Origin: JAPOUP01 sp965221405
GTDB lineage: Bacteria; Pseudomonadota; Alphaproteobacteria; Rhodobacterales; Rhodobacteraceae
DNA: 64,000 nt
NCBI GenBank assembly: GCA_965221405.1
Contig: CBDCSE010000002.1
Coordinates: forward strand, 1,116,001-1,180,000
Direction: 5' to 3'
In this document: piece by piece, positions 54,988 to 63,782 of the stretch
Layout: the number at the start of each line of letters is the position of its first letter
How positions within the stretch are numbered: position 1 is the first letter of the stretch
The notes under the pieces: model-generated
The model's input: the letters and a program-made list of their open reading frames with translations, nothing else
What the model was told of the DNA's origin: nothing
The model's database searches: none
Program-made: the position numbers and the translations under genes

Positions 54988-56267
54988 TCCCAGCCTCATT
55001 GAATTGCCGGTTCCATCCCTGCCCGGGACGGGTTACGCTCCCGACCGCAACATTGGACAACAGACCTTCCGGCCACCCTGGGTGGCGTCAGGGGGCATAT
55101 CAGGGGCGGAACAGGGATGGAACAGGCAGGCAGGAAGATCTACAGGGTGCGGCTCGAGGCGCACGAGCGCACGCGGCTGAAGGACATCGTCGACGGCGGC
55201 GGGGGTTCGAAGGAACGGCGCAGGCGGGCGCATGTCCTGCTGCCGGGCGACGGGGGCCGTCCGAACGGCGGCTGGACCGACGCGCGGATCGCGGACGCGC
55301 CTGGGGTCAGCGTGGCGACGGCGGAGCGGACGCGCAGGCAGTGCGTCATGGAGGGCCTTGACGCGGCCCTTGACCGCAGGGTCCAGGAGAACCGCAGGAG
55401 GCCCCGGCTCGACGGGGAGGGCCAGGCGACGCTGGCGATGCCGGGCTGCTCGGAGCCTCCCGAGGGGCAGGCGCGATGGACCCTGAAGCTGCCGGGCGAC
55501 CGGCTGGTGGAGCTGGAGGTCGTCGACGGCATCGGCCGGGAGACGGTCCGGCAGGCGCTAAAAAAAAACGGCATCAGGCCCTGGCTTAAGGAATGCTGGT
55601 GCATCCCGCCGAAGGCGAACGCCGAATTCGTCGCCGCCATGGAGGACGTGCTGAAGACCTACGCCCGCGACTTCGACGACGACACCGTCCTGGTATGCCT
55701 CGACGAGACGTCGAAGCAGCAGACGAAGGAGACGCGGACGCCGCTGCCGACCCGCCCCGGGCGGCCGGCGGCATACGACTTCGAGTACGAGCGCAACGGA
55801 ACGGCCAACCTGTTCATGGTCTACGCCCCACTGGACGCCTGGCGCCATGTGGAGGTCACCGACCGCCGCACGAAGCGGGACTTCGCCGGGGTGCTGAAGG
55901 ACCTCGCCGACGTCCACTTCCCCGGCAGGAGGATCGTGCTCGTGATGGACAACCTCAACACCCACAGGCTGTCGACGCTCTACGAGGCCTTCGAGCCGGC
56001 GGAGGCGTCGCGCCTTGCCGACCGTTTCGAGGTCCACCATACGCCGAAGCACGGCTCCTGGCTCAACATGGCCGAGATCGAGATCAACGTCCTCTCCCGG
56101 CAGTGCCTCGACCGCCGGATCCCGGACCGGGGGACGATGGTGCGCGAGGTCGCCGCATGGCAGCGGCACCGCAACGGCTCGGCGCAACCCGTCGACTGGC
56201 GGTTCAGGACCGAGGACGCCCGGATCAGGCTGAAGTCCCTATACCCGGCAATTCAATGAGGCTGGGA
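54988..56267. mobile_element. IS630-family element in the DUF2290 gene
   Basis: Perfect 23-bp terminal inverted repeats beginning TCCCAGCCTCATTGAATT, flanked by a TA duplication (54986-54987, 56268-56269), the signature target of IS630. The right repeat overlaps the transposase stop. It contains one transposase gene. Confidence 0.92.
55117..56259 (+). CDS. IS630-family transposase
   Basis: 380 residues, full-length. N-terminal HTH domains (DARIADAPGVSVATAERTRR), then the DDE domain: VLVCLDETSKQQTKE (first Asp), RIVLVMDNLNTHRLSTL (second Asp), HGSWLNMAEIEINVLSRQCL (Glu). Catalytic residues are intact, though L to P and A to G oddities (DAPGV, KLPGDRLVELE) appear. A run of nine A (55560-55568) could permit frameshifting. 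ATG 55117 preferred. Confidence 0.9.
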   Translation: MEQAGRKIYRVRLEAHERTRLKDIVDGGGGSKERRRRAHVLLPGDGGRPNGGWTDARIADAPGVSVATAERTRRQCVMEGLDAALDRRVQENRRRPRLDGEGQATLAMPGCSEPPEGQARWTLKLPGDRLVELEVVDGIGRETVRQALKKNGIRPWLKECWCIPPKANAEFVAAMEDVLKTYARDFDDDTVLVCLDETSKQQTKETRTPLPTRPGRPAAYDFEYERNGTANLFMVYAPLDAWRHVEVTDRRTKRDFAGVLKDLADVHFPGRRIVLVMDNLNTHRLSTLYEAFEPAEASRLADRFEVHHTPKHGSWLNMAEIEINVLSRQCLDRRIPDRGTMVREVAAWQRHRNGSAQPVDWRFRTEDARIRLKSLYPAIQ

Positions 56268-56987
56268 TACTAGGCTGCTGACGATGGCGCTATGGACGAG
56301 ATTTCGATTGCCGGACTGAAAGAGACATCAGTTGCACTTCGCAACAGGCCATATGCGGAGACTTATAAAGTCCTTCTGGAGAAACGCGCGTTCAACATGC
56401 TCCTTATTGATGGCGCACTGGTCCAGCTTCGGTATCGTTTTAGGAATGGAGGGTTGCTCAAGCACGTGCTTTCATTTTATCCATCACCAGACTTGATCGA
56501 ATATCAGAACGACCCTGAAGTTTATGAAAACGAGATTCTTTTTGCCGAAGTTATCATGAAAGACATCGTTGCGACTCCAGTCAGATTTGACTTCGACATT
56601 GAAGCTTTTGAAGACTACGTGCATCCGGCATCACATTTTACGTTAGGACAGTACAGGAATTGCCGGATACCTGTAATTAGTCCGTTGACGCCTCATCGAT
56701 TTCTCAATTTTGTGCTTAGAGCGTTCTATAATACCCCATATCATGAGCTATGTTCTGAATGGGAAAGCGTTGCTCCGGACTTCACTATCACTGTGACAGA
56801 TCGCGAACAGTCTGACCTTCATTGGAGTTTTGTCGGAGCAAATTTGTCCTGAAACACTTGGGCGACGCTTAATCCACCATATGCAGCATTGAACCAAGAG
56901 GTCTGCGCTTTTTGAAATCATCTCGCCTTTTTTGGGCCCATCACATTTGGAGATTTTCAAACGGACACACACCCCTGCCGAAATCTG

Positions 56988-57425
56988 TCAGGAGTGTTCG
57001 CCGGGACTTCCCACTGTATCACCGCCGGATTTCGGAAGCGCTTCGATCACGACGAATGCCTGCGCCCAAGGATATTCGTCTGTCAACGAAACATAGATTA
57101 CCGCCTCGTGGCCTGCAGGTGTAATCCGCTCCAAACGCTCTTTAGCCCAACCGGTGACCTCAATCCGCGGCTTGCCGGTTGAAAGACTGGTTACTCCCAT
57201 ATCTTTCCACGCTACACCCATGCGCAGTCCGGTACCAAGTGCTTTGGAACAAGCCTCCTTCGCCGCCCAGCGTTTGGCGTACGTCCCCGCCACATCGCGG
57301 CGGCGCTCCGCTTTCATTCTTTCAGTATTGGTGAAAACCCGATTGCGGAATCGATCGCCGAACCGTTCGAGCGTACGCTCTATACGTTCTATGTTAGTGA
57401 GGTCCGCACCGATTCCAAGGATCAT
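56988..57425 (-). CDS. acpS: holo-[acyl-carrier-protein] synthase
   Basis: Transfers 4'-phosphopantetheine from CoA to the acyl carrier protein. N-terminal MILGIGADLTNIERIERTLE with the catalytic Asp, and AKRWAAKEACSKALGTGLRM with the Glu-Lys-based metal site; ends VSLTDEYPWAQAFVVIEA plus a 15-residue tail. 145 residues. ATG 57425 is family-like; an upstream extension is not. Normally followed by lepB, now 4.4 kb away. Confidence 0.94.
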   Translation of the reverse strand: MILGIGADLTNIERIERTLERFGDRFRNRVFTNTERMKAERRRDVAGTYAKRWAAKEACSKALGTGLRMGVAWKDMGVTSLSTGKPRIEVTGWAKERLERITPAGHEAVIYVSLTDEYPWAQAFVVIEALPKSGGDTVGSPGEHS

Positions 57426-57749
57426 CCAAACTCCGTTTCTTGCAGACTCATTCCGAAACCCAGGACTTTCCGGGCCGTCTCGCATGAGTATCTGTAACCG
57501 CAATCAGGATTTAACTCTACCGACATAGCGCGTGACCCGTTGAGGCCCGGTTTATGGGCGGGGATAGTCTGATGCGGACAACACTTCGAGTAATTCGCAA
57601 ATTCAGGCCATGGAATAAGCCGTGACAGCCTTGATGGGGAATTGCGGAACCGTCAGATGCCGAATGTACGGCGGGACCAGGCCGGTCAACCCCGGTTCAC
57701 AAAGTGTATCCCAGTTTAACGCTCCCGCGGCACAGGTTGATCCTTGGAT
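57426..57749. other. 324-bp gap between acpS and rsmD
   Basis: No gene, RNA or repeat recognised. pdxJ, the usual upstream neighbour of acpS, is absent. Confidence 0.5.
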
Positions 57750-58316
57750 TCATGTCGGTACTTTCCGAGCCAAGGTGATGTAGGTTCCGCCATAGCGCCG
57801 ATGTTCACAGAGCACGAGCCCTGGTGGTACGGCCTGCGGAGCGCGATCCTCCCAAACGACCATTGCGTCCGCTTCCAACCAACCACCCTCAAGCGCGGAA
57901 CAAAGAGACAGACGACCGAGATCTCCGCCGTATGGCGGATCAAGAAACACAAGCCCGAAAGGCTCCTTGAGGCAAATTCCAAGCTTGGTGGCATCTCGGC
58001 GATATCGCATGACCATGTCACTTACACCCATTAGGGATACATTCTTTTCAATGATGGAATGCGCCCCGGCTCCGTGCTCAACAAACGTAACATGTGCCGC
58101 ACCGCGCGACAGCGCCTCCAGTCCCAGGGCACCGGTACCCGCGAACAGGTCAAGCACGCGGGAGCAAGTCACAACATCGCCATATTTGCCTCCAACCAGA
58201 ATGTTAAACATACTCTCCCGCACCCGATCGGATGTCGGGCGTAACTTACCTGAAAGATCAGTCGTCGCGACTGCCGAGAGCCGCAATCCTCGTCTTGATC
58301 CCGCCACTATGCGCAT
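57750..58316 (-). CDS. rsmD: 16S rRNA (guanine(966)-N2)-methyltransferase
   Basis: 188 residues. N-terminal MRIVAGSRRGLRLSAV, LRPTSDRVRESMFNIL, SAM motif I VLDLFAGTGALGLEALSRGA and the catalytic VFLDPPYGGD (N6/N2 methylase type). Methylates G966 in the 30S subunit. Intact. Confidence 0.94.
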   Translation of the reverse strand: MRIVAGSRRGLRLSAVATTDLSGKLRPTSDRVRESMFNILVGGKYGDVVTCSRVLDLFAGTGALGLEALSRGAAHVTFVEHGAGAHSIIEKNVSLMGVSDMVMRYRRDATKLGICLKEPFGLVFLDPPYGGDLGRLSLCSALEGGWLEADAMVVWEDRAPQAVPPGLVLCEHRRYGGTYITLARKVPT

Positions 58317-58611
58317 TTAGAGCGGCAACGACTGAACTGCGCACGGGTTCCTGCGGCAATAATTCCGTAAGTCGGTAATATATGCGTAAGTCGCAAAAGA
58401 CCGTGCCATGCAGCGCATCCGTAGTGGCCTTGTTGGACCCTTAGGACCACACTATGCTTGCCATTCACGAGGCCGGACTGTCAACGGATCGGAAATCGAA
58501 ATTTTGGGCAAATGGGGGTGCCGGAGGGCCGCCCCTCCGGGCGGCTTCCGAAGTGGCCCTCTAGAGTGGCACCTCAAACTGGAAGTGGGGTTGCATTCGG
58601 AAGCTATTAGG
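58317..58611. other. 295-bp gap with a GC hairpin
   Basis: No gene. A hairpin-forming stretch lies at about 58520-58545 (GGAGGG ... CCCTCC). Confidence 0.4.
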
Positions 58612-58918
58612 GGATCATGGATCAGTCTGGGGACAATCTCGATAATGCCTCCATTGCCGAACGCATGGTACGGGAGCTGCGCACCGCGAAGCCTGGACGC
58701 CAGTTCCCGTTCGCCACGCACAATGCCAACATTCCCATCGCGGTGATGCGGAGTGGATCGGGGTGAGCTCTTCTGATGCTCAGGATCAGGCTATACTGCC
58801 CACTAACGGGCAAGGCTCTACCGACATTCCAGAAATTCGCGATCGGGCAGCCAGTGTTCTGGAAGGCGGAAAGGAGGCTTTCATGCAACGCAGAAATAAG
58901 TACGGGTTTGATTTCTGA
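58612..58918 (+). pseudogene. 3' remnant of a TrlF-type ATPase gene
   Basis: Reads GIMDQSGDNLDNASIAERMV, then FPFATHNANIP, and, after a one-base frameshift near 58740, GDAEWIGVSSSDAQDQ and STDIPEIRDRAASVLEGGKE ending KYGFDF (stop 58916-58918). This matches the C-terminus of the TrlF family (SMC-like ATPase with PHP domain): the IDQPEDNLDN D-loop and THNANI box. The N-terminal ~900 residues are missing. Its stop overlaps the next gene's ATG. Confidence 0.7.
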
Positions 58919-60171
58919 TGACCAGATCCGAACTACTTGAGCTGATCGCAAACGGCGAAAACTCCGGCGTCGAGTTCAAGCGCGATGACCTGCAACCCGA
59001 ACAGCTAGCCAAAGAAATAGTGGCGCTCGCCAATTTTCATGGTGGCCGTATTCTGCTCGGGGTGGAAGATGACGGGACCATTAGCGGAATACAGCGGCAT
59101 AATTTGGAGGAGTGGGTAATGGACACGGTGTTCGGCCGATATGTGCATCCCATGATTCTTCCGTTTTATGAGGAGATCCAAATCGACGATCGACACCGGG
59201 TTGCGGTCGTCAGCCTCAGCCAGGGCGTGACCAAGCCATATGTGGTCCGTAGCCGGAGTCGTGAGGACATATATGTTAGGGTGGGAAGTACTTCCCGGCT
59301 GGCGACGCGGGAGCAGCAGGCTCGGCTGTACTCACTGGGCGGCATGCTGCACACAGAGCTTTTGCCGGTGCCCGGAAGCGGTCTTAGCCTTCTCAGCCTA
59401 GAGCGGCTGAAAGATTATCTGTCAACGATCGTGGGAGATGAAACCCTTCCGACTGACAAAGACCAGGAGGGATGGGAGAGACGCCTGGTTGGCTTGGGCT
59501 TTATGGTTGGGCGCGAGGACGGGCCGCCGCTTTGCTCCATCGCAGGGTTGGTTCTTTTTGGTTATGCACCGCGTCGATTGCTGTTTCAGGCGGGCGTCCG
59601 GTGGATGGCGTTTGAAGGGGCCAGCAAGAGCTATAAGGCACTGGATGACAGGCTTATCGATGGCCCACTAGTCGCTCTGCGGAGTGCACCTCCGCATGGC
59701 GGCAGATCTATCGCTGAAAGCGGACTGATCGAAGGTTTAGTGGACGCAATGCGGCCATTTGTGATGGAAGAATCCGCCGAGATGGATATCTCAATGCGGA
59801 GAGAGCGTTATTGGCTGTATCCGGTGGAAGCCCTCAGAGAGGCGATTGTGAACGCGGTCGCCCATCGCGATTGGACGCGTCACGAAGAAATTGAGATTGT
59901 GAGATACGTGGACAGTCTGGAGGTATCGAGCCCGGGTGCCCTTCAAAACTCAATGACAATTGAAAAGATGGTCGCCGGCCAGCGTTCCCCGCGAAATCCG
60001 CTGATAGTTGAGGTGTTGCGCGACTACGGTTACGTGGATGCTCGAGGCATGGGGGTACGCAACAAAATCATTCCGCTCCTGAGAAAGCATAACAGAACCG
60101 AGCCCGAGTTCATCGCCACTGATGATCATCTTAAAGTCATCATGCGCAGAAAACCGATACGGGATGAGTAG
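58918..60171 (+). CDS. AlbA_2 (Schlafen-like) domain ATP-binding protein
   Basis: 417 residues. The N-terminal AlbA_2 domain has GVEFKRDDLQPEQLAKEIVA, LANFHGGRILLGVEDDG and REDIYVRVGSTSRLATREQQ. The C-terminal ATPase-like domain shows LREAIVNAVAHRDW and GMGVRNKIIPLLR, then the terminal HTH-like tail. Such proteins are often called transcriptional regulators or Schlafen-like nucleases and occur in defence loci. The ATG overlaps the stop of the TrlF remnant, so the two were once coupled. Function unknown; intact. Confidence 0.8.
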   Translation: MTRSELLELIANGENSGVEFKRDDLQPEQLAKEIVALANFHGGRILLGVEDDGTISGIQRHNLEEWVMDTVFGRYVHPMILPFYEEIQIDDRHRVAVVSLSQGVTKPYVVRSRSREDIYVRVGSTSRLATREQQARLYSLGGMLHTELLPVPGSGLSLLSLERLKDYLSTIVGDETLPTDKDQEGWERRLVGLGFMVGREDGPPLCSIAGLVLFGYAPRRLLFQAGVRWMAFEGASKSYKALDDRLIDGPLVALRSAPPHGGRSIAESGLIEGLVDAMRPFVMEESAEMDISMRRERYWLYPVEALREAIVNAVAHRDWTRHEEIEIVRYVDSLEVSSPGALQNSMTIEKMVAGQRSPRNPLIVEVLRDYGYVDARGMGVRNKIIPLLRKHNRTEPEFIATDDHLKVIMRRKPIRDE

Positions 60172-60432
60172 TTGGGGGTTTATCCGTTATCTGGAGTTCG
60201 GGACGGGTGTGGTTCACCTTTGTTGCTCAGGGAGTGATCGTCGCCCTTTACCGCCCTTGGAGGCGATCGGGCGTTCCTTGGCATCATGGCACCGCAACGT
60301 CATCGTGGCATCAGGGAAACTCAATCACCAACCAGATTGAACTGCACCCGTTCGGGACGCCGCCCTTGACTTCGAGCCGCCCTTTTCCGGGAAACATCCC
60401 TGGACGTAAAGTTCCTGACGCGCGGTCGTCCG

Positions 60433-61629
60433 TCAATAGAACTCTTTCATGCATGTTTCCGCAATCGCCTGAGCCACAATAGGCAAAGTGTGGTCGTTCA
60501 ATCCGGCGATGTTCATGCGACTGTCGCCTATCATGTAGACGCCATGACGCTCACGCATCCGTTGAACCCGCTCCGGCGCGACTCCTAGACGACTGAACAT
60601 CCCGCGGTGTTCGGCTATGAACCCGAAACGGTTCGAACCGGTGACGCGCTGCAGCTCACTTGCGAGCCGCTCCCGCAGACCAAGCATGCCAAGGCGCATC
60701 TCCTCCAGTTCCGACCGCCACTCGGCCCGAAGACCGTTATCGGCCAGAATCTCCGTCACTATGCGGGCACCATGGTCCGGAGGAAAAGAGAAATTCTGGC
60801 GGTTGAGATGATTGAGGGCCGCCTGAACGCTTGACCGCCTGTCCGCTCTCGGAGCGACTCCGATCAGAAGTCCGGTTCGCTCCCGGTAAATGCCGAAGTT
60901 CTTGGAGCAGCTTGCGGCGACAAGCGCCTCGGAACACGAGCGCACGACGGTCTGGAGACCGAGCGCATCCTCCTCGACGCCGTCACCGAAGCCCTGATAC
61001 GCGATATCGATCATCGGTGTCGCGCCAACTGTGGCGATATGGTCAGCGACAGCCCGCCACTCGGCGAGCTTGAGATCCGCTCCAGTCGGGTTGTGGCAGC
61101 ATCCATGCAGCAGAACGACATCCCCGGCCCCGAGATCGGCAAGATCCTCCATCATACCCGGAAAATCCACTGAACGCGTATCGCCGTCAAAATAGCGGTA
61201 TTCCCGCATCTCCATCCCTAAGTGATGCAGAATTGATACATGGTTGGGCCAGGTCGGGTTCGAAACCCATACGGCGGCATCGGGATTTTCCATACGAACG
61301 AGTTCAAACGCCTGACGCACGGCTCCGGTCCCACCCGGCGTGGCGGCAGCCGCGACACGCAGCGGATCCACGGCATCGCCCAGGACCAGCGATCCCATGG
61401 CTTCGGTAAAGGCCGGATCGCCTGCCAGGCCCGTATAGGCCTTGGTTTCCTGCTGTTCCCAAAGTTTCCGCTCAGCGGTCTTGACGGCACGCATGACCGG
61501 CGTAACGCCTTTGGCATTCCGGTAAACTCCAACACCCAGATCGATCTTGTGCGCACGGGGATCGGAACGAAACAGGTTCATCACCTCGAGGATCCTGTCC
61601 TTGGGCCGTTCGTTTATGCGATCAAGCAT
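60433..61629 (-). CDS. tyrB: aromatic amino-acid aminotransferase (class I)
   Basis: 398 residues, PLP fold type I. Motifs: KIDLGVGVYRNAKGVTPVMR, AYTGLAGDPAFTEAMG, LHGCCHNPTGADL, PMIDIAYQGFGDGVEEDA and the PLP lysine in ASCSKNFGIYRERTGLL. Accepts aromatic and dicarboxylic amino acids with 2-oxoglutarate. sseA ends 3 bp before its start, so both are one operon; the pairing suggests cysteine transamination to 3-mercaptopyruvate, which SseA desulfurates. Confidence 0.92.
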   Translation of the reverse strand: MLDRINERPKDRILEVMNLFRSDPRAHKIDLGVGVYRNAKGVTPVMRAVKTAERKLWEQQETKAYTGLAGDPAFTEAMGSLVLGDAVDPLRVAAAATPGGTGAVRQAFELVRMENPDAAVWVSNPTWPNHVSILHHLGMEMREYRYFDGDTRSVDFPGMMEDLADLGAGDVVLLHGCCHNPTGADLKLAEWRAVADHIATVGATPMIDIAYQGFGDGVEEDALGLQTVVRSCSEALVAASCSKNFGIYRERTGLLIGVAPRADRRSSVQAALNHLNRQNFSFPPDHGARIVTEILADNGLRAEWRSELEEMRLGMLGLRERLASELQRVTGSNRFGFIAEHRGMFSRLGVAPERVQRMRERHGVYMIGDSRMNIAGLNDHTLPIVAQAIAETCMKEFY

Positions 61630-61632
61630 GAC

Positions 61633-62487
61633 TTACGCTCCCGTCTCAATCCCGAGATCAACGTTCATTCCCCACTCGCTCCATGATCCATCGTAAAGAG
61701 CGTGTTGCCTGTGACCTATGATCTCCAGGGCCAGGTTTAGAATCGCCGCGGTCACGCCAGAGCCGCAGGTGGTGATCACTGGCTGTCTCAAATCAACATT
61801 GGCCGCATCGAATACGCTCCGAAGCGCGTCAGGCTCCTTCATGGTCCCGTCCGGGTTGAGAAGCGTCGCGTAATGCACGTTCTTCGATCCAGGAATATGC
61901 CCCGAGCGCAGGCCTTCACGTTGCTCCGGCTCTGCACCGCTGAAACGCGCCGGGGAACGGGCATCGAGAATTTCATGGTTGCCCAGTTCAGACGCGGCAG
62001 CGACCTGGGTGACATCCTTGATAAGGTGGTTCAGGCGGCTGACCGTTACGTGACGGTCGCAGGTCATCGGTGGCAGATCTTCGGTCGCACGATTTTCGGC
62101 CATCCATTTCGGCAGGCCGCCGTCAAGAACCGCGACTTCAGACTTTCCCATGAGCCGGAAGAGCCACCAGACACGGGCCGCAGAGAACAGTCCGACGCTG
62201 TCATAAACCACAACCTGATGCCCGTCCCCCACACCCATTGCCCGCACACATGATATGAACTTTTCCGGTGGCGGCGCCGTATGCGGAAGATTTGAATCCG
62301 GGTCACTGACATGATCGATGTCAAAAAAGCGTGCTCCGGGGATGTGTGCACGGTCGTACTCAGCCCGTGCGTTACGTCCCGAATCGGGCATGTGCCACGA
62401 CGCGTCCAAAATCCGTATGTCAGGATCCCCCAGATGCTCGACTAGCCATGTAGTGGAAACCAATGTGCCCGGATTGTCATTCGCCAT
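61633..62487 (-). CDS. sseA: 3-mercaptopyruvate sulfurtransferase
   Basis: 284 residues, two rhodanese domains. The C-terminal active site reads VITTCGSGVTAAILNLALE (Cys in the CGSGVTA loop, diagnostic for the mercaptopyruvate enzyme), with SWHMPDSGRNARAEYDRAHI early. Transfers sulfur from 3-mercaptopyruvate. Upstream in an operon with tyrB. 62488-62627 is a short gap. Confidence 0.94.
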   Translation of the reverse strand: MANDNPGTLVSTTWLVEHLGDPDIRILDASWHMPDSGRNARAEYDRAHIPGARFFDIDHVSDPDSNLPHTAPPPEKFISCVRAMGVGDGHQVVVYDSVGLFSAARVWWLFRLMGKSEVAVLDGGLPKWMAENRATEDLPPMTCDRHVTVSRLNHLIKDVTQVAAASELGNHEILDARSPARFSGAEPEQREGLRSGHIPGSKNVHYATLLNPDGTMKEPDALRSVFDAANVDLRQPVITTCGSGVTAAILNLALEIIGHRQHALYDGSWSEWGMNVDLGIETGA

Positions 62488-62627
62488 TTTTGCCTCTCAG
62501 ACTCTCCACGACATGCCTACAGAGGCGGTGACCCCGAGACAAGCACGTAGCGGACCGGAATTACCGTCACCGGCGCGGGTCACATCCGAATTCAGATCAC
62601 CGCCGTGGTGCGCCGACGCGCTTGATA

Positions 62628-63359
62628 TCATTGGCCCGACCGCCGGCTGAACATGTCGGCAAAACGTTGGCGCGCCCGTGGCAGCGGTCTTTCCCCCAAG
62701 GATCCGGCCAGCCGGTGCACCAGAAAGTGGCCAGTGGTCCTAAGCCCCTCCGCGATTTCGGTTGGCGTTCCGCCTATCGGGGCGAGCATACAGGGTGGAA
62801 GTGGCAGAAGGCGGTCTTTCCAGTCTCCCGCGCCGGAGGCGCTGACAGCCCGACCCGATCGAGGAGACACATAAGCCAGCATGTCGCGTGCACCGGTCAC
62901 GGCACATTCGGAAAGATCCAGACCGAAGCCCATCTCCTCAAGCAATGCGAGTTCCCAACGCAGATATACGAGCGGCCAGAGATCGGTCTCGCCAATCATA
63001 TCGAGAAGCGTGACGGTATGTTCATAAAGCCTGGGCTGCGGTTCCCGTTCAGGCAAAGCGAATGACAGAAGCGCCGTTACCGCATTCAGCGCCGCCAGTT
63101 CCAGCCGTCCACCCAGGACGGTGTGATACCGGCTTCTGACCGGCTCGACAATGAATGTGCCCAGATGCTCGTCAAGCCGTGATCGCCAGGTCACGTCAAC
63201 CAAATTTCCGGGTTGCAGCCCTGGAGCCGACCCACGCCTGAATGCGCCGCGCACGCGCCCGGCGTGGCGACCGTGCGCCCGCGTGAATATCTCCGCGATC
63301 GCCGATGTTTCACCGTGACGACGACTTTTCAGAACGGTTCCCGTATCCTGCCACTCCAT
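62628..63359 (-). CDS. recO: DNA repair protein RecO
   Basis: 243 residues. OB-fold start MEWQDTGTVLKSRRHGETSA, then IAEIFTRAHGRHAGRVRGAF, and the C-terminal helical domain. It anneals ssDNA-SSB and helps RecF/RecR load RecA. Lies 9 bp after the DUF1491 gene in the usual era-DUF1491-recO order. Confidence 0.93.
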   Translation of the reverse strand: MEWQDTGTVLKSRRHGETSAIAEIFTRAHGRHAGRVRGAFRRGSAPGLQPGNLVDVTWRSRLDEHLGTFIVEPVRSRYHTVLGGRLELAALNAVTALLSFALPEREPQPRLYEHTVTLLDMIGETDLWPLVYLRWELALLEEMGFGLDLSECAVTGARDMLAYVSPRSGRAVSASGAGDWKDRLLPLPPCMLAPIGGTPTEIAEGLRTTGHFLVHRLAGSLGERPLPRARQRFADMFSRRSGQ

Positions 63360-63368
63360 TGTGCATAC

Positions 63369-63701
63369 CTAGCTATCGAGGCCGGGTTCCCCCAGCAGAT
63401 GCCGTCCCTCGCGGTCCTCCACCTCGATTACCCAAAGGTCAGGATCGTGCCTACGCTGATGCACGATCGTCGCGTCAACGTCGGATTCGGCACCTTCGGC
63501 CAGCACGACCCAGGTGCGCTGACCAGTGATCAGATCGACACTCCGCTGGTATACACAGGCGGAGCCGTCCATCGGGTTCTGTTTCACCAGAACGGCGCCA
63601 GCGGTGGCGTCTCCCTTGGCGGTGACAAATCCGGGAATGGCAGCCTGGCCGAGACGCGCAAGATAGGCCTGTACCCATAACCCTGCTGTCACGCGCGGCA
63701 T
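63369..63701 (-). CDS. DUF1491 family protein
   Basis: 110 residues. Features MPRVTAGLWVQAYLARLGQA, VTAKGDATAGAVLVKQNPMD and WVIEVEDREGRHLLGEPG match the alphaproteobacterial DUF1491 family, of unknown role and conserved between era and recO. ATG 63701 chosen because the family starts MPRLxxGxWVQAY. Confidence 0.88.
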   Translation of the reverse strand: MPRVTAGLWVQAYLARLGQAAIPGFVTAKGDATAGAVLVKQNPMDGSACVYQRSVDLITGQRTWVVLAEGAESDVDATIVHQRRHDPDLWVIEVEDREGRHLLGEPGLDS

Positions 63702-63782
63702 GAAGTCATTCCCGATCCCGGTCGCGGCCCGTGCTTGGGCGCGTACGTGACGCCGCGCCATAAAGCGCGACGGTAAGGACGC

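Larger units (their letters stand above)
54878..56852 (+). pseudogene. DUF2290 gene, interrupted by IS630
   Basis: The N-terminal 37 codons (54878-54987, ASEIRNLTSKMIEVGLCVDS, NFPRQATYY) and the remainder (from about 56270, ISIAGLKETSVALRNRPYAE, LEKRAFNMLLIDGALVQLRY, VTDREQSDLHWSFVGANLS) match the DUF2290 family start and end. Deleting the IS and one TA rejoins them in frame, with a single TAG codon (56271-56273) at the junction. The right part alone (ATG 56292) could make a protein lacking the N-terminus. Translationally coupled to the helicase gene. Confidence 0.8.

Noticed and set aside
55560..55568. A9 run in the IS630 transposase as a programmed frameshift site
   Set aside because: The zero frame is already full-length through all DDE residues, so a frameshift is not needed to make the transposase.
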